In this document: piece after piece, positions 26,024 through 38,164 of the stretch | How the letters are laid out: each line of letters opens with the position of its first letter | How positions within the stretch are numbered: position 1 is the stretch's first letter | Assembly (NCBI GenBank): GCA_012295275.1 | Contig: CM022675.1 | Span: forward strand, 14,135,017 to 14,199,016 | From: Chrysomallon squamiferum | Lineage: Eukaryota > Mollusca > Gastropoda > Neomphalida > Peltospiridae | Direction: 5' to 3' | Length of the DNA stretch: 64,000 bases | Position numbers and translations under genes: made by a program | The notes under the pieces: generated by a model | The model's input: the letters and a program-made list of their open reading frames with translations, nothing else | Databases searched by the model: none | What the model was told of the DNA's origin: nothing

Positions 26024-29000
26024 CAAACACATAAATTCTGTATATTTTTAATCTAAATTAAAAACTAACAAATTTGTTCCAAACAGATTGTACTTCAAAG
26101 ACAAATAATAAAATATATTTCAGAGTTTCTGCTGAAAAATGTAATAAATTTTTACAAAGAATATAAAGCCATGGTGCTTCAGTCTGATAAATGTGGTACT
26201 TAACTTGACAGACAAACTGAATATATGTATGAAATGGTTCTTGTGGACCGCTTGACCCTGATGTATGTGCAGTTCTGCTGGCCAGAGATAGCAGTTTGTT
26301 TACAGTTAGAATCTTGGCACTTACGCTCTGCACTTCATCATTTCATAATGTTATGACTAGGGCATGGCACACTTGCAAGTGGGAAATAAAGTAATGATAA
26401 ATACATCTCTATGTGTTAATGATCTGAATGTGCCGACCCAGGAATAAGGTTCCAGTGTTCTCGCTAATTAGCTGCAGTGTAAAATTTCAGTTTTGGCTGC
26501 ATTCATTATGCTGAACTGAAAACCATTTACAACTACAACAAATTTTCATCATCCTGCCAAAATTTTCTTTCAGTTTTTTTTTGTTGTTTTCCCAGAATTT
26601 TTTTTTTCTTCTTCTTCTTCTTTAAACCATTTTTCTATTTCTGTTTTTATTTTCTTCGAATTATAATGAACTGGAGTCAGGATGCAATTCTACTATTTTT
26701 ATTCTGTACATAGATGTATTTAAATAAGTTTTAAGTCTATGTATCCATCCACAGTGACAGATTCAAATTTTATCTGCTATTTAGTTATATTCTTAAACTA
26801 ATTGTAGTTAATAAAGACACAAATGTAAATCACAAAATATTTTAAAATTTATTTGTGTTTCCTTCCTTTATTTTTCTCAGTTTTCTATAGGCCTATATCA
26901 AATTCTTTCTTTCTTTGAATGATTATCATAATATAGTAATATTTAAAAAGTTCAACCTTCTGATTTATTAAAAGCATAACTATAGGCAAGGTCTAGAAAT
27001 GTTTCCTGCAGCTATAATCAGAAAAGAAATGTTTGTGTAGTTATTTGAAGTTTTGTGTTGTTTATGTTTCCAACAGAGCTCTGTTAAATATTTTTAAATA
27101 ATAGACTTACCCAACTTAAAAATGCAAAATGTTAAAAAAACAAAAAAAAAACATTTTTTCTAAAATGTGGATATATGTTAACAGAACATAAGATAAAATA
27201 ATTGAAGTACATATTACTGAGTTAAGATTATATAATCTAGTACCATCAAGAAATATTAGTATTTAAGAATGAATAGTTAAGAAAATGAATTTAACAAATA
27301 ACACTGAGTTACAAAAGCAGTTAATTTAAATAAATAAGGATTAAATAATTTAAAATAGCAACATGCAGTGTTTTATTTACCTTTAAAAATATTCTTAAAA
27401 TGTATCGTCATAACTAAATACATCTTTTTAAAACACTGTTTTGCAAAGTTAGTATTATCAGTAATGTACCTACTTTTGCATAATATGTTACTCATGACTT
27501 ACTGTGCAGACGCAAAATTGACTTAATTACTACACTGAAAAATATAAACATTTGTTTCATTCCCATCAGACTACATTAGATTATGGCATCTGTGTAGCAT
27601 GTATATGACAGGTAGATCAAAATATATTTTGGTAACCATTTTGAAATCTTGCAGAATATTTTTAAAGCCAAAAAGAGGAATGTTTATAATATCTGTTTCA
27701 TTCTAATGAAAATTTATTTACTTGTAAGATTAAATAAATAAATAAATAATGGCTAAAACAAGTAATACCAATTAAAAAATTTTTTAAATGTGCTGCTGAA
27801 ATAAATAAGGATTTAAATAGAGAAATAAATACTAGATGAGACAACTATACAAAAAAGTTCTAGAACTGATAGTAACGTAAGATTTTTTTACTTTTTTAAA
27901 CAGTAATAGCTTTTTATTTTTACTTCATAGCAACAAGGACTATCTCCAGTTTTCTTTAAACACTACTCTACTGTCTTCTTAAAGTTGTGCCCAGCAATTT
28001 TTCACAGTACTAATATGAGTGAAAAACCTGTTCCCACAGAGTTATCAACGTATAGGAGAGTTTTTAAAATAAAAACCTCTTTGTGTAAATGTTTTCATAT
28101 ATGTTTGATTTAATCTTACATATGGTTTACTCAGGCTCACCAACTGATGAAGTTTTCAGATCAATTATCTTGTTTCCATGGAAACTACGTCAATCATATC
28201 ACCATTTAATGTTGGTCGAGGGTAAAAAACACAAATGAAAACAAAAACAGCACTAAAAATTTGTAAAACTTTTTTTTTGCACAGACATATACTTATAACC
28301 TATATTTGGTATGTATTAATGTCAAAACAATTTTGTAGAGTAAAGTATAGATTGAAAAAAATAATTATTATGGTATTAACTAGTAATTACATACATGTAT
28401 ATATGAAGTTTGCAGAGAGTAATTCAATAATAGTAATTATCCCTAACTGATTTAATCTGATGAGAGAAAAACTTCGAGTAATTTTATGTTTTACAGATTT
28501 GTGCAGAAACAACAATCCATATCAAAACCTAATTTGTATGCCTAACTTTCACTGATTCAGAAACTCACAAAAATATATAAATCTGCCAAAAAACATATTT
28601 ATATGCTAATGGAAGGGTAATAAAATAAAACATTATGCATAACCAAGGATTAATTTACTAACAGAAGAAATAGAAATTGTCCAAAAAATATTTAAACAAA
28701 GTTAAAGTATATCTGTGGCAGAAGAAATAAATGGTCTTTTAAAAAATAATAGTAATAAATAAATGTTTTATTTTTACTTTATGCTTTGTGTGACCTACGT
28801 TTTCTAACAGTAAGCTATGACAATAAAATAATATTGTTAAATAAAAAAAATTCTCATTAATCATTAATATCTGGAATTGTGATGTTAATGTGTACATGGT
28901 ACACTGATGTATGTATTTTGTTTCCAACAGGACTAGACAGGACTCATAGCTAACTGGTCTACCCTATACAGGACAATGTAGAAAGAGCAGCATCGAGATA

Positions 29001-32000
29001 TTTTTTAGCTCTACTCATTTGTTGATATATTTTATTGTGAAAACTGGACAACAAAAAAAAAAAATTAAAAACAAATTAAAAAATGCTTAACTTTGGAAGT
29101 ATGTTTACACTATTTTTTCACATGACCAAAGATTAAAATGAATTATACATAATAATAAAAAAAGTATACATAACTATAGTTATAATTAAACACTAACATT
29201 ATATAGACACATGCCTAATAATAATCTTCCATTCAGAATACATTATTTGTGTGTTCATATATCACTGTATGTGCCACTGAGACAAATATTTTTAAAACAG
29301 AATTAAACAGGCTCAGGTTTATATTTAATCCTTTTTATATCTTAATTCAGTGAGTATCTGAAATTAGATACTAAAAAAAAAAATAATAATCATAAAATTT
29401 TGAATTCTTGGTAAGAGAACATTATTTTAATTTTAATTTTAATGCTTATTACACACTGAAGATAGAGGGGTCTTTTGGTTTTCTTTGGGCTTTTGTTTGT
29501 TTTTAATAGTGGGGGAGGTTCTTGTTTTGTTGTTGTTGTTTTTGTTGTTGAATGACTAGGTTACAAAAAATATATTCCAGTCCTACCAGATGTGCTAATT
29601 TTATCACTTAGCAGCAAGCTATACTTTTATCACACAAACCTTCTAACAGGAAGCACAAAACTTACAGTGGCCTGCAACAAAATATAGTCATCTGATGTCT
29701 TAGGAGTATTATATAATGCATTTAACAGATTACTTATAAAATCAAAAGGTTTCATACGTTAAAGAATAATAATGAATAAATTAATGAATTTGTTTTTATA
29801 CAACTGGCTAAGAAACTATACCTAGCTACTGCCTGTTTGGTAGTACAAATAAATGGAAATTAATGAAGTCTTTTTATGAACAATTTTTATATCATTCAAT
29901 ATGAGCTTTTTTTTTATGACAATCTGTCATCAGTCTGTGATTTACTACTGTCAGCTAGCAACAACTGATCATTTATTTACATCCATAGAGAGGAAAGCAC
30001 ATTCCACAGCCACTGATAAGCTGTGTGAAACTACTCAGAACAGGAAAAAATCCAATAATCTATCAAGGAAAAATGATTCTGCAAACCAGGTGAGTATTTA
30101 CCCTTACCTTGTTTGACGATAGTTTTTTTGGTGGCATTTGTGGGGTCTACTGTCCAAAATGTGAAGCAGAAGTTGTTATCCTCCATGCAGCGTATGGTTC
30201 GGTTATTGGGCAACACCTCACCTCCGTTTCCCATAATTCCATTGGGTTTAACAGGATTACCTTCTTCTGGTTTCCCATCATGGTACATGCAGATGTCAGC
30301 ATTTGTTTCTGTTCCTAAAAAGAAAAAAAGTGATTCAGATATTAGAAATCAGGTTACTGTAAGTAACAAAAATTAAATGAAAAATAGAAGATATAATTAT
30401 GTCAATATATATTTCTAAACAATGTTACAAATGCCAGATGTACAAACACACACACACACAGTTCCAGCACCAATAAAAGTCATCATTTCAATCAGCAGCA
30501 AGAAACTTTTACTACTTTTGTCTTTACCTTGAAAAAAGCACAACTTAAATACATCAAAATACTAACAGGGTGGGGAATTATTATTTTCTTTTATTATTAG
30601 ATTGGATTTATTTTTAAATTATTAGAATCTCTGTGTTTTGACAGCAACAAGAATTCTTCACATCCTCTTTTCTTGATCGCAAAGAAAAGCACAACCGTAT
30701 CATACATCAGACTGGAGAATTTTTTTTTTATGTATCATTATTACACATTGTTTAATCAACATTATGTATTTTGGGAGGGATATCTTTCTTTCTTTGTTAC
30801 AGGCATAATTTTTTTTTTTTTTTTTTATTTTTTTTTTTTTTATCTTTTCCAAAAATAAAACATGGGATTAATAATAAAGAAAATAAGAATTATTCTGCAA
30901 GCGTCATTAAGCAGCACGGAAGTTATGAAAGGTTGCATGTGATGTGTTAAGTGGTTTCTGGTACTGTGACACCTTCCTTCGACTTAAGCAACTTCCCGTA
31001 CTTGTCGTCAAATTGTCTTCCTTCCGCTGAACCACAACTATTAACACTTAAGTTGTTTTACAAAAAAATAACTCTATAATGTTTGCATTGTTTTCCATCA
31101 TTAAAACTTCTAACAATAGTATGAAAAATGACAAAAACAACTATATGATTACAACACATTGTGTTATTATATCTATTTCAATAAATGAAATAGATATTCT
31201 TTTCTTCTCTTTTCTCAAAACTTTATTTAAGAAATTATAAATGTGCAAACTGAGCTTCCAGTAGGTTTTATTTTAGATAAAAATATACAATCTTTTTTTT
31301 TTAAATAAAAAATGTCTTGCAAATTCAATTTATTTTGTGGCTTCAGAAAAGCAAACCTGAAATTAATTTACATATTTATATCTGAGTGTGTTTATCTCAA
31401 GCACTTTTGTCACACCTAGCTTTTAAAAGATACTTAGAATATATTTAAATGTGATTTTCAAGAATAGAATTTTGAGGCTATTTATATTAATACTATGTAT
31501 CTGATTAGCAAGCCACAGAAAAATAAACTGATGTTTACTGCTAACAATACATTCTTCTGTTCAAAACACTTGCATTACATTTTTTTTAATGCATATTTGA
31601 AATATTTTTAATGCTTATATTTCCAGTACATTCAAAATTAATTTCTTGTATACCATTTTGTTTTGTTTTTCAGTTATCTGTGATGATGTGTTAATTCAAT
31701 AAAACAGTATATAATCACTTCTCTTCTTTTTTTTCTCTTTTTTTTAATAAATGATTATTATTTCTCCTTTCTTTATAATTTTTTTTTTCTTTTTTGTTCT
31801 ACAGAACTGTTTTTGGTTGGATTTTTTTTTTTTTTTTTTTTCTAGCCATGGCTACAACATATACTTTTGTTAAAATTATCTATCAAACTAATGGAAATTC
31901 ATATCATTTATCAGAATTTCGTAGAATTATAAAATTTCATAGTTCATATTAATTGCAAAACAAATGGTAAAAAATAAATAACCTTTGAAAGGAATAAGAA

Positions 32001-35000
32001 TTAAATTTAATTTTTTTTGTTATTCAAATTGAAATAACTTACAAACATGGTGCAAGTCTACCAATGACTAAATATAAAAAAAAAAAAACATGATCAATAT
32101 CTCTTATGGTGATTTTCAATAAACTTTAGCAGTAATTTCGTTAAAAATATAGGGATATGTTAAAATTTTATGTGTGTTTAGGACCCCAGTTGCACTTTAA
32201 TTTAAGTAAGAAGTTGTTTGAAGCATGGATATAGGCTAACAGAAAAGGATATGCTATCATTAAACATCAAGCTCAAAAGCACACCCTCCCTAAAAAAACA
32301 TTAGCATATTCTGATTTCTTCACCTCTAGTGACACATTTACAGCTATTCAAGGTGACATTAAAGTTTAAAAAAAAGGAAAGAAAGTACAAGTTACAGACT
32401 AAATAATGGGCACATGTTTAAATATTCAGAAGGTCACCATTACAGGTTAATTTTCAAGTAAGATTTCCAAAAAAAAAGAAGAAGAAAATAGAAGAAAGCT
32501 GAGAAAAGGGGAAAATCAACAAATGTATAGTTTATTTTTAATCTGTTATCAGGTGGACTGTATAACAAATTAATGTTATGTGGCAAAATGGAACAATGAG
32601 ACATGTAAATGTAGAAGAAATGAAAAAACAACTGCAATTCCAGTTTCAGATTAACTGAAACAAATAATAAAGAAAGAAAACAAACATAAAAAAGAAATAT
32701 TAAAATCAAGAAATAATTTTTGTCCGAACACATCAACAATATATATATATATATATATTAGTATTTATTCTGGATTGTAAATCAGAAAATGCTAGCAATC
32801 ATAGAAATGCTATACAAAATGCAAAATTTGTGTGACAATAAATATTTTACTAAATTAGTTTCTGAATGTTTCAAATGGTCACAAGTGTTATCAAAACTGG
32901 TAAAGAGGGTTAAATCTAAAGACTGGTATTATTGTCAAATTTGCAGTTCATCAATAATCAATAAGCTAAAGCTTTATTTTTGTTATAGTCTAGACAATGT
33001 AAGCTGACCTTTTGTTTATTTAATTTCTTTTTTATGATATAATCATCCTTAGTCTGGAAGCTTTTTATTCAAGCTGGTAGAGTACATTATAGATTAAATG
33101 TATGACAAGACTTTCAACATATTTCATATATATACATATATATATAAACATCAATTTTAATGTACTTTGGTTCTTAAAAACATCCAAATAGATATAATTT
33201 TCTACACCCATTCCTCATCAGTAATTAGTCCTCAGGCAAATACATACATATTTATAATCACAAAATAATATTTACTGTAATTTCCGAAAATGTCTAACAA
33301 TTACAAACATTTGTTGATAATACTAGTAGTTAATAGGGTGTTGCACATATGAATTCCATTTAATGGTTATATAAGAGTGCAGTAAAATTGTTTGGATTCT
33401 TCTTACTGAAAGCAGAAAGATCTATCCACCCTCTCACAGACACAAAAGCAGAAATCATGGTCTTTGATAAATCTGCTGTGGTGCACTGATTAGAATGAAA
33501 AAATTACACAATCAGGATAAATCTTTCCTCTTTCCCTAAATAATCACCGAAATAAAAAAAATTAAAAAATTAAAATGGTACTTGAAACAGTTGCTTACCA
33601 ATAGCCAATACCTCTAATTTTTCAAAACAAAACAAATGAATACTTCACATTAGAGCAATGAAACAACTATGTTATGTACAATGCATCAGTGGTATATAGA
33701 CTATATTTTGAATTAAGATAGATGTGTGTGCCATGTGCCAGCATAAGCAGTAAGTTAACACTTACAATATAAACAAGGTAATTTATTTGTGTGTATAACA
33801 GGAAAATTATAAAAAGTTCTAAAAATATTGTAATATGCAGGTACAGTGGTAGGGTGAAAACAGAATAAAGTAAATATTTAAATAGGTTTTAAGTCTGTGT
33901 TTGTATCCATTTTGGCAGATTTGAAAATCTATCTATTATTCAGATATATTTTTTAATTAATTTTAATTAACAACATAAAAGACAGAAATGAGAAAAACAC
34001 ATAATAACTAATTTAACATTTATTTAATATCTTGTTTTCTTTTCCTTTAATGATTACATTATTCATTTTAATTACATAACTACACATCACAATAATCTAT
34101 AAATATGCATGTATGTGTAATAATAAAATCTGCAAAAGATATCATATTTGTCCAGAGTTCAATACTTAACCTAACTCTGTCTAGACTGTGGTTATTATTA
34201 GAAATAGTACTTATCACCTTTTAGTGTCCACTGATAAGAATATATTTCAAGGTAAAACTACTGATGCAGATATAAATAAATATATATAATAATAATGCAA
34301 ACATGTGAAAGTAGGCCTACATGTAAAATGTATAAAACTAACACATCATATTAATAAAGATTCTTCCCACTTGAATCAAAATTTAAAAGGCAAATACATC
34401 ATTAAATATACGTTTCAGAAATCAACCTCTAAAACTTTTGCCTTTTAACTTCATAAATTATAACGATGCCAGTTCTGAACTATTGTTTATTACCATTTCA
34501 AACCAATTCGTTTAGAAGTTTTGTAATAAATTTTATACCAGACGACATTTTAATTTCAGGTCTGCACACATTCAGAAAGTTCAAGTTACATTCAAAAATA
34601 AGTCTGAATTTAGTGGAAAACAGGCTAAGCAAGGTCAACTTGAAAATCTACAGCAGCTCACAAATCTGTTTCAGGTAGTAGTCACCTTGGTAATGGTGTT
34701 TATGAAACAAAACTTTGTGTTAATGTGTGAATTTATAACTGGAAAGACAACATAATTTTGTTATGGTCACTATGAAGTATATGAAAGTGAAAATAATGAA
34801 ATATATTCCAAGTAAAAGAAGAAATAATTATCTTACCAAGAAAATAACAATATAAAATAATTAAAAGGAATATCTCGGGATTGTTTTTGCTTTTTTCCTT
34901 TATTTGAACAATACAGATGACCAAAAAAAAATAAAGCAATATTTCTTTCTTAGTATTACTTCTGGTATAATTAATTCACTAAGTAACTTTGTAAAAGTGC

Positions 35001-37240
35001 CAGATTTTATCAATCTGTTTAATAAAAAGTCACTGGTATTCATTGTTTTCCCTACTTTATATGAAAAAAATAAAAATAAAAATATAATTTTCTGACTCAA
35101 GTTACACAAAACATTTATAAAAAAATAAAATAAAATAAATAATAACTAATTTTTTTTTTTATCAAAAATGGATATATTAAAGTTTTTTTAAGTTTTTTTT
35201 TTAAATTATCATTACTGCAAAATCTATATTGTATTGTACGATGCATTAGTAAATTTTATTCAAACATTTTGTTTGTCAGTATAATTATTTAAAATTGTTA
35301 TGTAATAATTACATGCATGTCACCTCACATCAATAGATTTACAAATAAGTTACTATGACCATATGTGTGTCAACACACACGTATACATATACATCCTGTA
35401 TCACTGTATATCATTTCTATATTTTTAGATGCTGACTGGAAATACAGCTTTATTCCTTGTCTTAGTTTTTTTTTTACTCAGAAAATGTTTGGATGCCAAG
35501 CAGGCAACTAAAGGTGCGATAAAAATCTTAATATCTCTTGGACCTAACCAATTCATGATTACTTCTGTTAGTAATTGTATCAGCACAGAAAGCCTGAATT
35601 TGTTAAAGGTACAAGCTGGTAGTGTGGAAGGTAATAGCTGGCACACTGTCATCCATATAAACAAATTTCACATGAATGAATGTTTAACAACACCCCAGCA
35701 CAAAAACTATATCAGCTATTGGGTGTCAAACAAAGTTAAATATACCAGAATGGTGAATATTTTGTATATAAAATTCAAAATTAAAATTAGTGAAAGCACA
35801 GTGAAAAGAGCTAAATTATAATTTATGGTAAAATTCTGTAACTCTCATAAATTTGAAAACAAGTTCAGGATGGAACTGAAATGATTCCATTACACCCATT
35901 TGACCAAATATGTATTTCCAGATCTGCCTAAGATGATCGCACTCCACATTCTTCAGGATAAATGAATGGGTCAAACAAGTATGACCAATACGAGCACAAC
36001 ACAAGACTGTCTCATCCTTCCTGCACTGCCTCAAGGAGAACTGCCACTCTCCCATAAATGGTTTCACAGAATTCTCAATAATACACTGTAATACTTCATC
36101 TAACATTAAAAAGGAATGAATCTGAAATTTTAAGGAAAATATTGACTTTATTCATTATATTTTCTGTTTTTATTGGGGTTTTTTAATGTAAAATACTTGA
36201 AAAAAAATGTGGCCACTGAGAATTCAGCCACATCTTTTAGTCCATTTGAAATTTGTCTACTAAATATTAATCCCCTGGCTCTACCCTGATTAGACACTAC
36301 ACTGAGACTGGTAGTGTGTGTATTTCTCTTAATACACCTGACAATGTTACAGATAACAGATTCAATATATTGTAATACTGATTATCTCACTGATATTAGT
36401 GATAACTTTTTGAATCTGTGAATGAACTGACAGTAGTTTAAAGAGACTGGAATATAATTCATCCATGCTTTATTGGCTACGTCAATCACCTCTAATTATA
36501 AACATGCTATTGCTTATCAGAAGTTATTATTTATAATATTTTCTATAACGCCATCATGTCACGCTATCATAGCATTTATACATAATAACTGGTTGTTCAA
36601 CAAAGACAATCCATGTTTGATTAAACAAGTGCCACACCTGGTTCAGCCTTGTTTAATGAATAATTGTTGTTATTTACAGTCCTGGTCAAACATACTTTAA
36701 AAGAAAAAAACCTATTTTGAATATATTTTTAAACTGCATATTTGATCCAGTTCATTATTAGTATAACATTATAAAAAAAATAATAATAATAAATAAAAAT
36801 AGTAATAATATGATAATACAAAAATGTATAATCGAAATAATTATAAGATGCTACGATTTCGTAAACATATTACATAATCATAATTATAATGGGATCTGTA
36901 GCATAGCACTGCACTTATTTTTGTTTTTTGGTGGTTGTTTTTTGTTTGTTTGTTTGTTTGTTTGTTGTTGTTGTTTAATATAGAAGTTAACCCGTGCCCG
37001 TGCAACAGCGAAGAAGGTGGGGGTGAAGTCCGATTACGTAAAAATAATAAAAACCGATTTGATCGTCTGGCCACGACCCAGACAGACAGACGACCATGGT
37101 CACATCGACCAGACTTGGGTCAAATAAACCTCTGGAAATTGCGTTACTATGTATGTGAGGGCATTTGTCCTTTTTACAGTATTAAACTTACCTTTCAGAA
37201 CAAAAAACACAGCTAGAAATGGTATCCACTTCGTCTGCAT
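9728..37240 (-). CDS. BMPR2: BMP type II receptor (BMPR2 / Wishful-thinking family) serine/threonine kinase
   Basis: Ten coding exons on the minus strand, in transcript order: 37240-37192, 30314-30108, 16274-16092, 15354-15119, 14654-14336, 13792-13623, 12919-12772, 12389-12253, 11957-11825, 11388-9728 (3243 nt, 1080 aa; human BMPR2 is 1038). Signal peptide [17 protein letters not shown]; ten-cysteine type II ectodomain ending in the CCC...C cluster; membrane segment ~159-182; kinase ~212-518 with VAVK (K239), HRDFNTRN (340-347), DLG (360-362), APE (396-398) and AVNLRDCE, a BMPR2-like string. A ~560-residue tail contains [11 protein letters not shown] near 1014-1024, matching the end of vertebrate BMPR2 tails. 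The family binds BMP ligands and phosphorylates type I receptors at the cell surface. The 13.8-kb intron 2 and 6.9-kb intron 1 make up most of the locus. DLG replaces the usual DFG. Confidence 0.95.
11638..11785. mobile_element. Mariner-like MITE copy A
   Basis: About 148 bp in the last BMPR2 intron. It begins CTGGGTTGCGACAAAGG after TA and ends CCTTTTTCCAACCCAG before TA, so the ends are imperfect inverted repeats with a TA duplication, as in Tc1/mariner. Its middle (GTACATAGATTTATTCAA) matches copy B at 12989-13184. Confidence 0.55.
12989..13184. mobile_element. Mariner-like MITE copy B
   Basis: About 196 bp in the BMPR2 intron between exons 13792-13623 and 12919-12772. It starts TGTTGGGGTGGAACAAAAG and ends TTCTGTTCCAACCCAATA, imperfect inverted ends, and contains GTACATGGATTTATTCAA, shared with copy A. 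Non-coding. Confidence 0.55.
15484..15575 (-). pseudogene. Possible tRNA-like / SINE head fragment
   Basis: On the minus strand TAGCTCAGTTGGAAGAGCA (within 15531-15552) is a perfect tRNA D-arm with an internal A box (GCTC...GAGC stem). The following anticodon and T arms do not fold and no B box is convincing, so this is at best a decayed tRNA or tRNA-derived SINE in a BMPR2 intron. Confidence 0.3.
16546..17339. mobile_element. TA-flanked inverted-repeat DNA element (non-autonomous), 794 bp
   Basis: Left end CCATATATACTTGTGTATAA, with AGTCGA following; the reverse complement of the right end reads CCGTATATACTTGTGTACAA. Both ends are flanked by TA. Subterminal copies of GTCGACTTATACAT-like sequence recur at about 16607 and near 17238 and 17298. 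No transposase frame is visible. The TA duplication suggests a Tc1/mariner-class MITE; the family is not identified. Confidence 0.65.
20212..20251. repeat. (GT)n microsatellite
   Basis: About 40 bp of uninterrupted GT dinucleotides in BMPR2 intron 2, preceded by imperfect GT-rich sequence from about 20185. Confidence 0.95.
25254..25287. repeat. Poly-T tract
   Basis: Over 30 consecutive T bases, followed by ATTATTATT. On the minus strand this is a poly-A tract, so a retroposed tail is possible, but no retrogene body is recognised beside it. Confidence 0.9.
26700..26870. repeat. Dispersed repeat, copy 1
   Basis: Shares blocks such as TTTAAATAAGTTTTAAGTCT, TATCCAT, CAGATT and a later GACA.AAATG block, in order, with 33868-34020 in intron 1. 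The pair is diverged. No coding potential or clear termini. Confidence 0.45.
33868..34020. repeat. Dispersed repeat, copy 2
   Basis: Matches copy 1 at 26700-26870 in the same orientation, with blocks ATTTAAATAGGTTTTAAGTC, GTATCCAT and GGCAGATT. Confidence 0.45.
35819..36106 (-). pseudogene. Non-LTR retrotransposon ORF2 carboxyl-terminal remnant
   Basis: A 96-codon open frame on the minus strand with the strings [34 protein letters not shown] and FHPELVFKF. This is the segment after the RNase H region in many animal Jockey/I-type non-LTR elements: GEW, then a charged block, RIGHT.LTHS, a cysteine cluster, then VEC. The cysteine cluster normally between LTHSFIL and VEC is absent (about 20 residues deleted). 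The reverse transcriptase and endonuclease parts are not present, so the copy is dead. It sits in BMPR2 intron 1 in the gene's orientation. Confidence 0.75.
36930..36977. repeat. (TTTG)n / (TTG)n tract
   Basis: Tetranucleotide TTTG units passing into TTG. In the minus orientation it is a CAAA/CAA tail next to GC-richer sequence at 36990-37130, the usual look of a non-LTR or SINE 3' end, though no element body is recognised. Confidence 0.7.
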
Positions 37241-37302
37241 TTCTTGGCCTTCTTTTCAACACATTCCACAGTTACGTTTTACAATATTGAAATCATGTAA
37301 CA

Positions 37303-37317
37303 GCAAAATGGCGGTCA
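37303..37317 (-). promoter_or_regulatory. YY1-like site upstream of BMPR2 start codon
   Basis: The minus strand reads GACCGCCATTTTGCTG, close to the YY1 core CCGCCATNTT, about 65-80 nt upstream of the BMPR2 ATG at 37240. YY1 sites often sit near start sites of TATA-less genes in animals. The transcription start is not known, so the role is inferred. Confidence 0.3.
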
Positions 37318-37774
37318 AGAATAGTAACATCTACTAAGTCCTTATTTTTAGGTAGGTATTCATTCCTGACCCGTTGAAATGTCCCGTTCTACCACAGATA
37401 TGAAATTTTCATGCCTGCGTGTCGCACGAGCGTCTCTGATTATTCCATTATTCCACGCTAATTGACGTCTGACTGTAAGCCTCTTGCCAGACAGACACAC
37501 AGTCGACTAAATGGACCAGTCTATCTCTTGTTGATCAAATGACGCCGCTGAACACGCATGACCTAATCGGAGAAGTGCATTTTGTAAAAAGGGGTGTCCG
37601 CTTGCAATGTGATTTACGTGATATTGAACGTAACGGTGCAGATTATTTCAGAAAGAAAATTTAATGACAAATAAACTTACACGGTCATTTGGGTCGGTAT
37701 GACAAACCTGATCCGTTTTGACCTTATTTTACTATCAACACCGGAAACTGCTGTTCTGATTGCATTTATTATTA

Positions 37775-37807
<33 letters not shown>

Positions 37808-38128
37808 TTTCTAAAAAAAAAAAAAAATTCATCTTAAAACACGACTTATTCTTTTTTCTTTTTTTTTTTTTCGTTTTTAAGATTTATTTTTGATATTTGG
37901 CTACTAATTCTGTTATAATGACATTAATTTTGTTATTATTTGTTTTAAAAATATCAGATGCAACATCATTTGAATTAAAAGCATATTGTTAGATAAAAGG
38001 TAAGATTTGTGCGTAAAAACTATTGTTGTTCAGTTAATGGATTTAAGATTAAATACCTGTTTCTTTGCAAAATAAGATAATGAAATATTCAGTTCAAGCA
38101 TTAAACAGCAAAAAAATATATATATATT

Positions 38129-38164
<36 letters not shown>

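Larger units (their letters stand above)
16275..30107 (-). other. 13.8-kb intron 2 of BMPR2
   Basis: Intron between the two ectodomain exons, with GT at 30107-30106 and AG at 16276-16275 in transcript sense. It holds the 794-bp TA-flanked element (16546-17339), a (GT)n run at 20212-20251, (TA)n runs near 24700 and 25990, poly-T at 25254-25287 and one copy of a dispersed repeat (about 26700-26870). No open frame resembling a protein exon is visible on either strand. Confidence 0.85.
30315..37191 (-). other. 6.9-kb intron 1 of BMPR2
   Basis: Intron between the signal-peptide exon and the first ectodomain exon. Contents: poly-T tracts (30809-30841, 31825-31842), dispersed repeat copy 2 (33868-34020), the non-LTR retrotransposon remnant (35819-36106) and a (TTTG)n/(TTG)n stretch (about 36930-36977). 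An unassigned 130-codon plus-strand frame (35429-35821) lies beside the remnant. No further BMPR2 exon is seen. Confidence 0.85.

Noticed and set aside
35425-35664. 79-codon minus-strand frame next to the retrotransposon remnant
   Set aside because: Tested as more of the retrotransposon, but no reverse-transcriptase or RNase H motif is visible.
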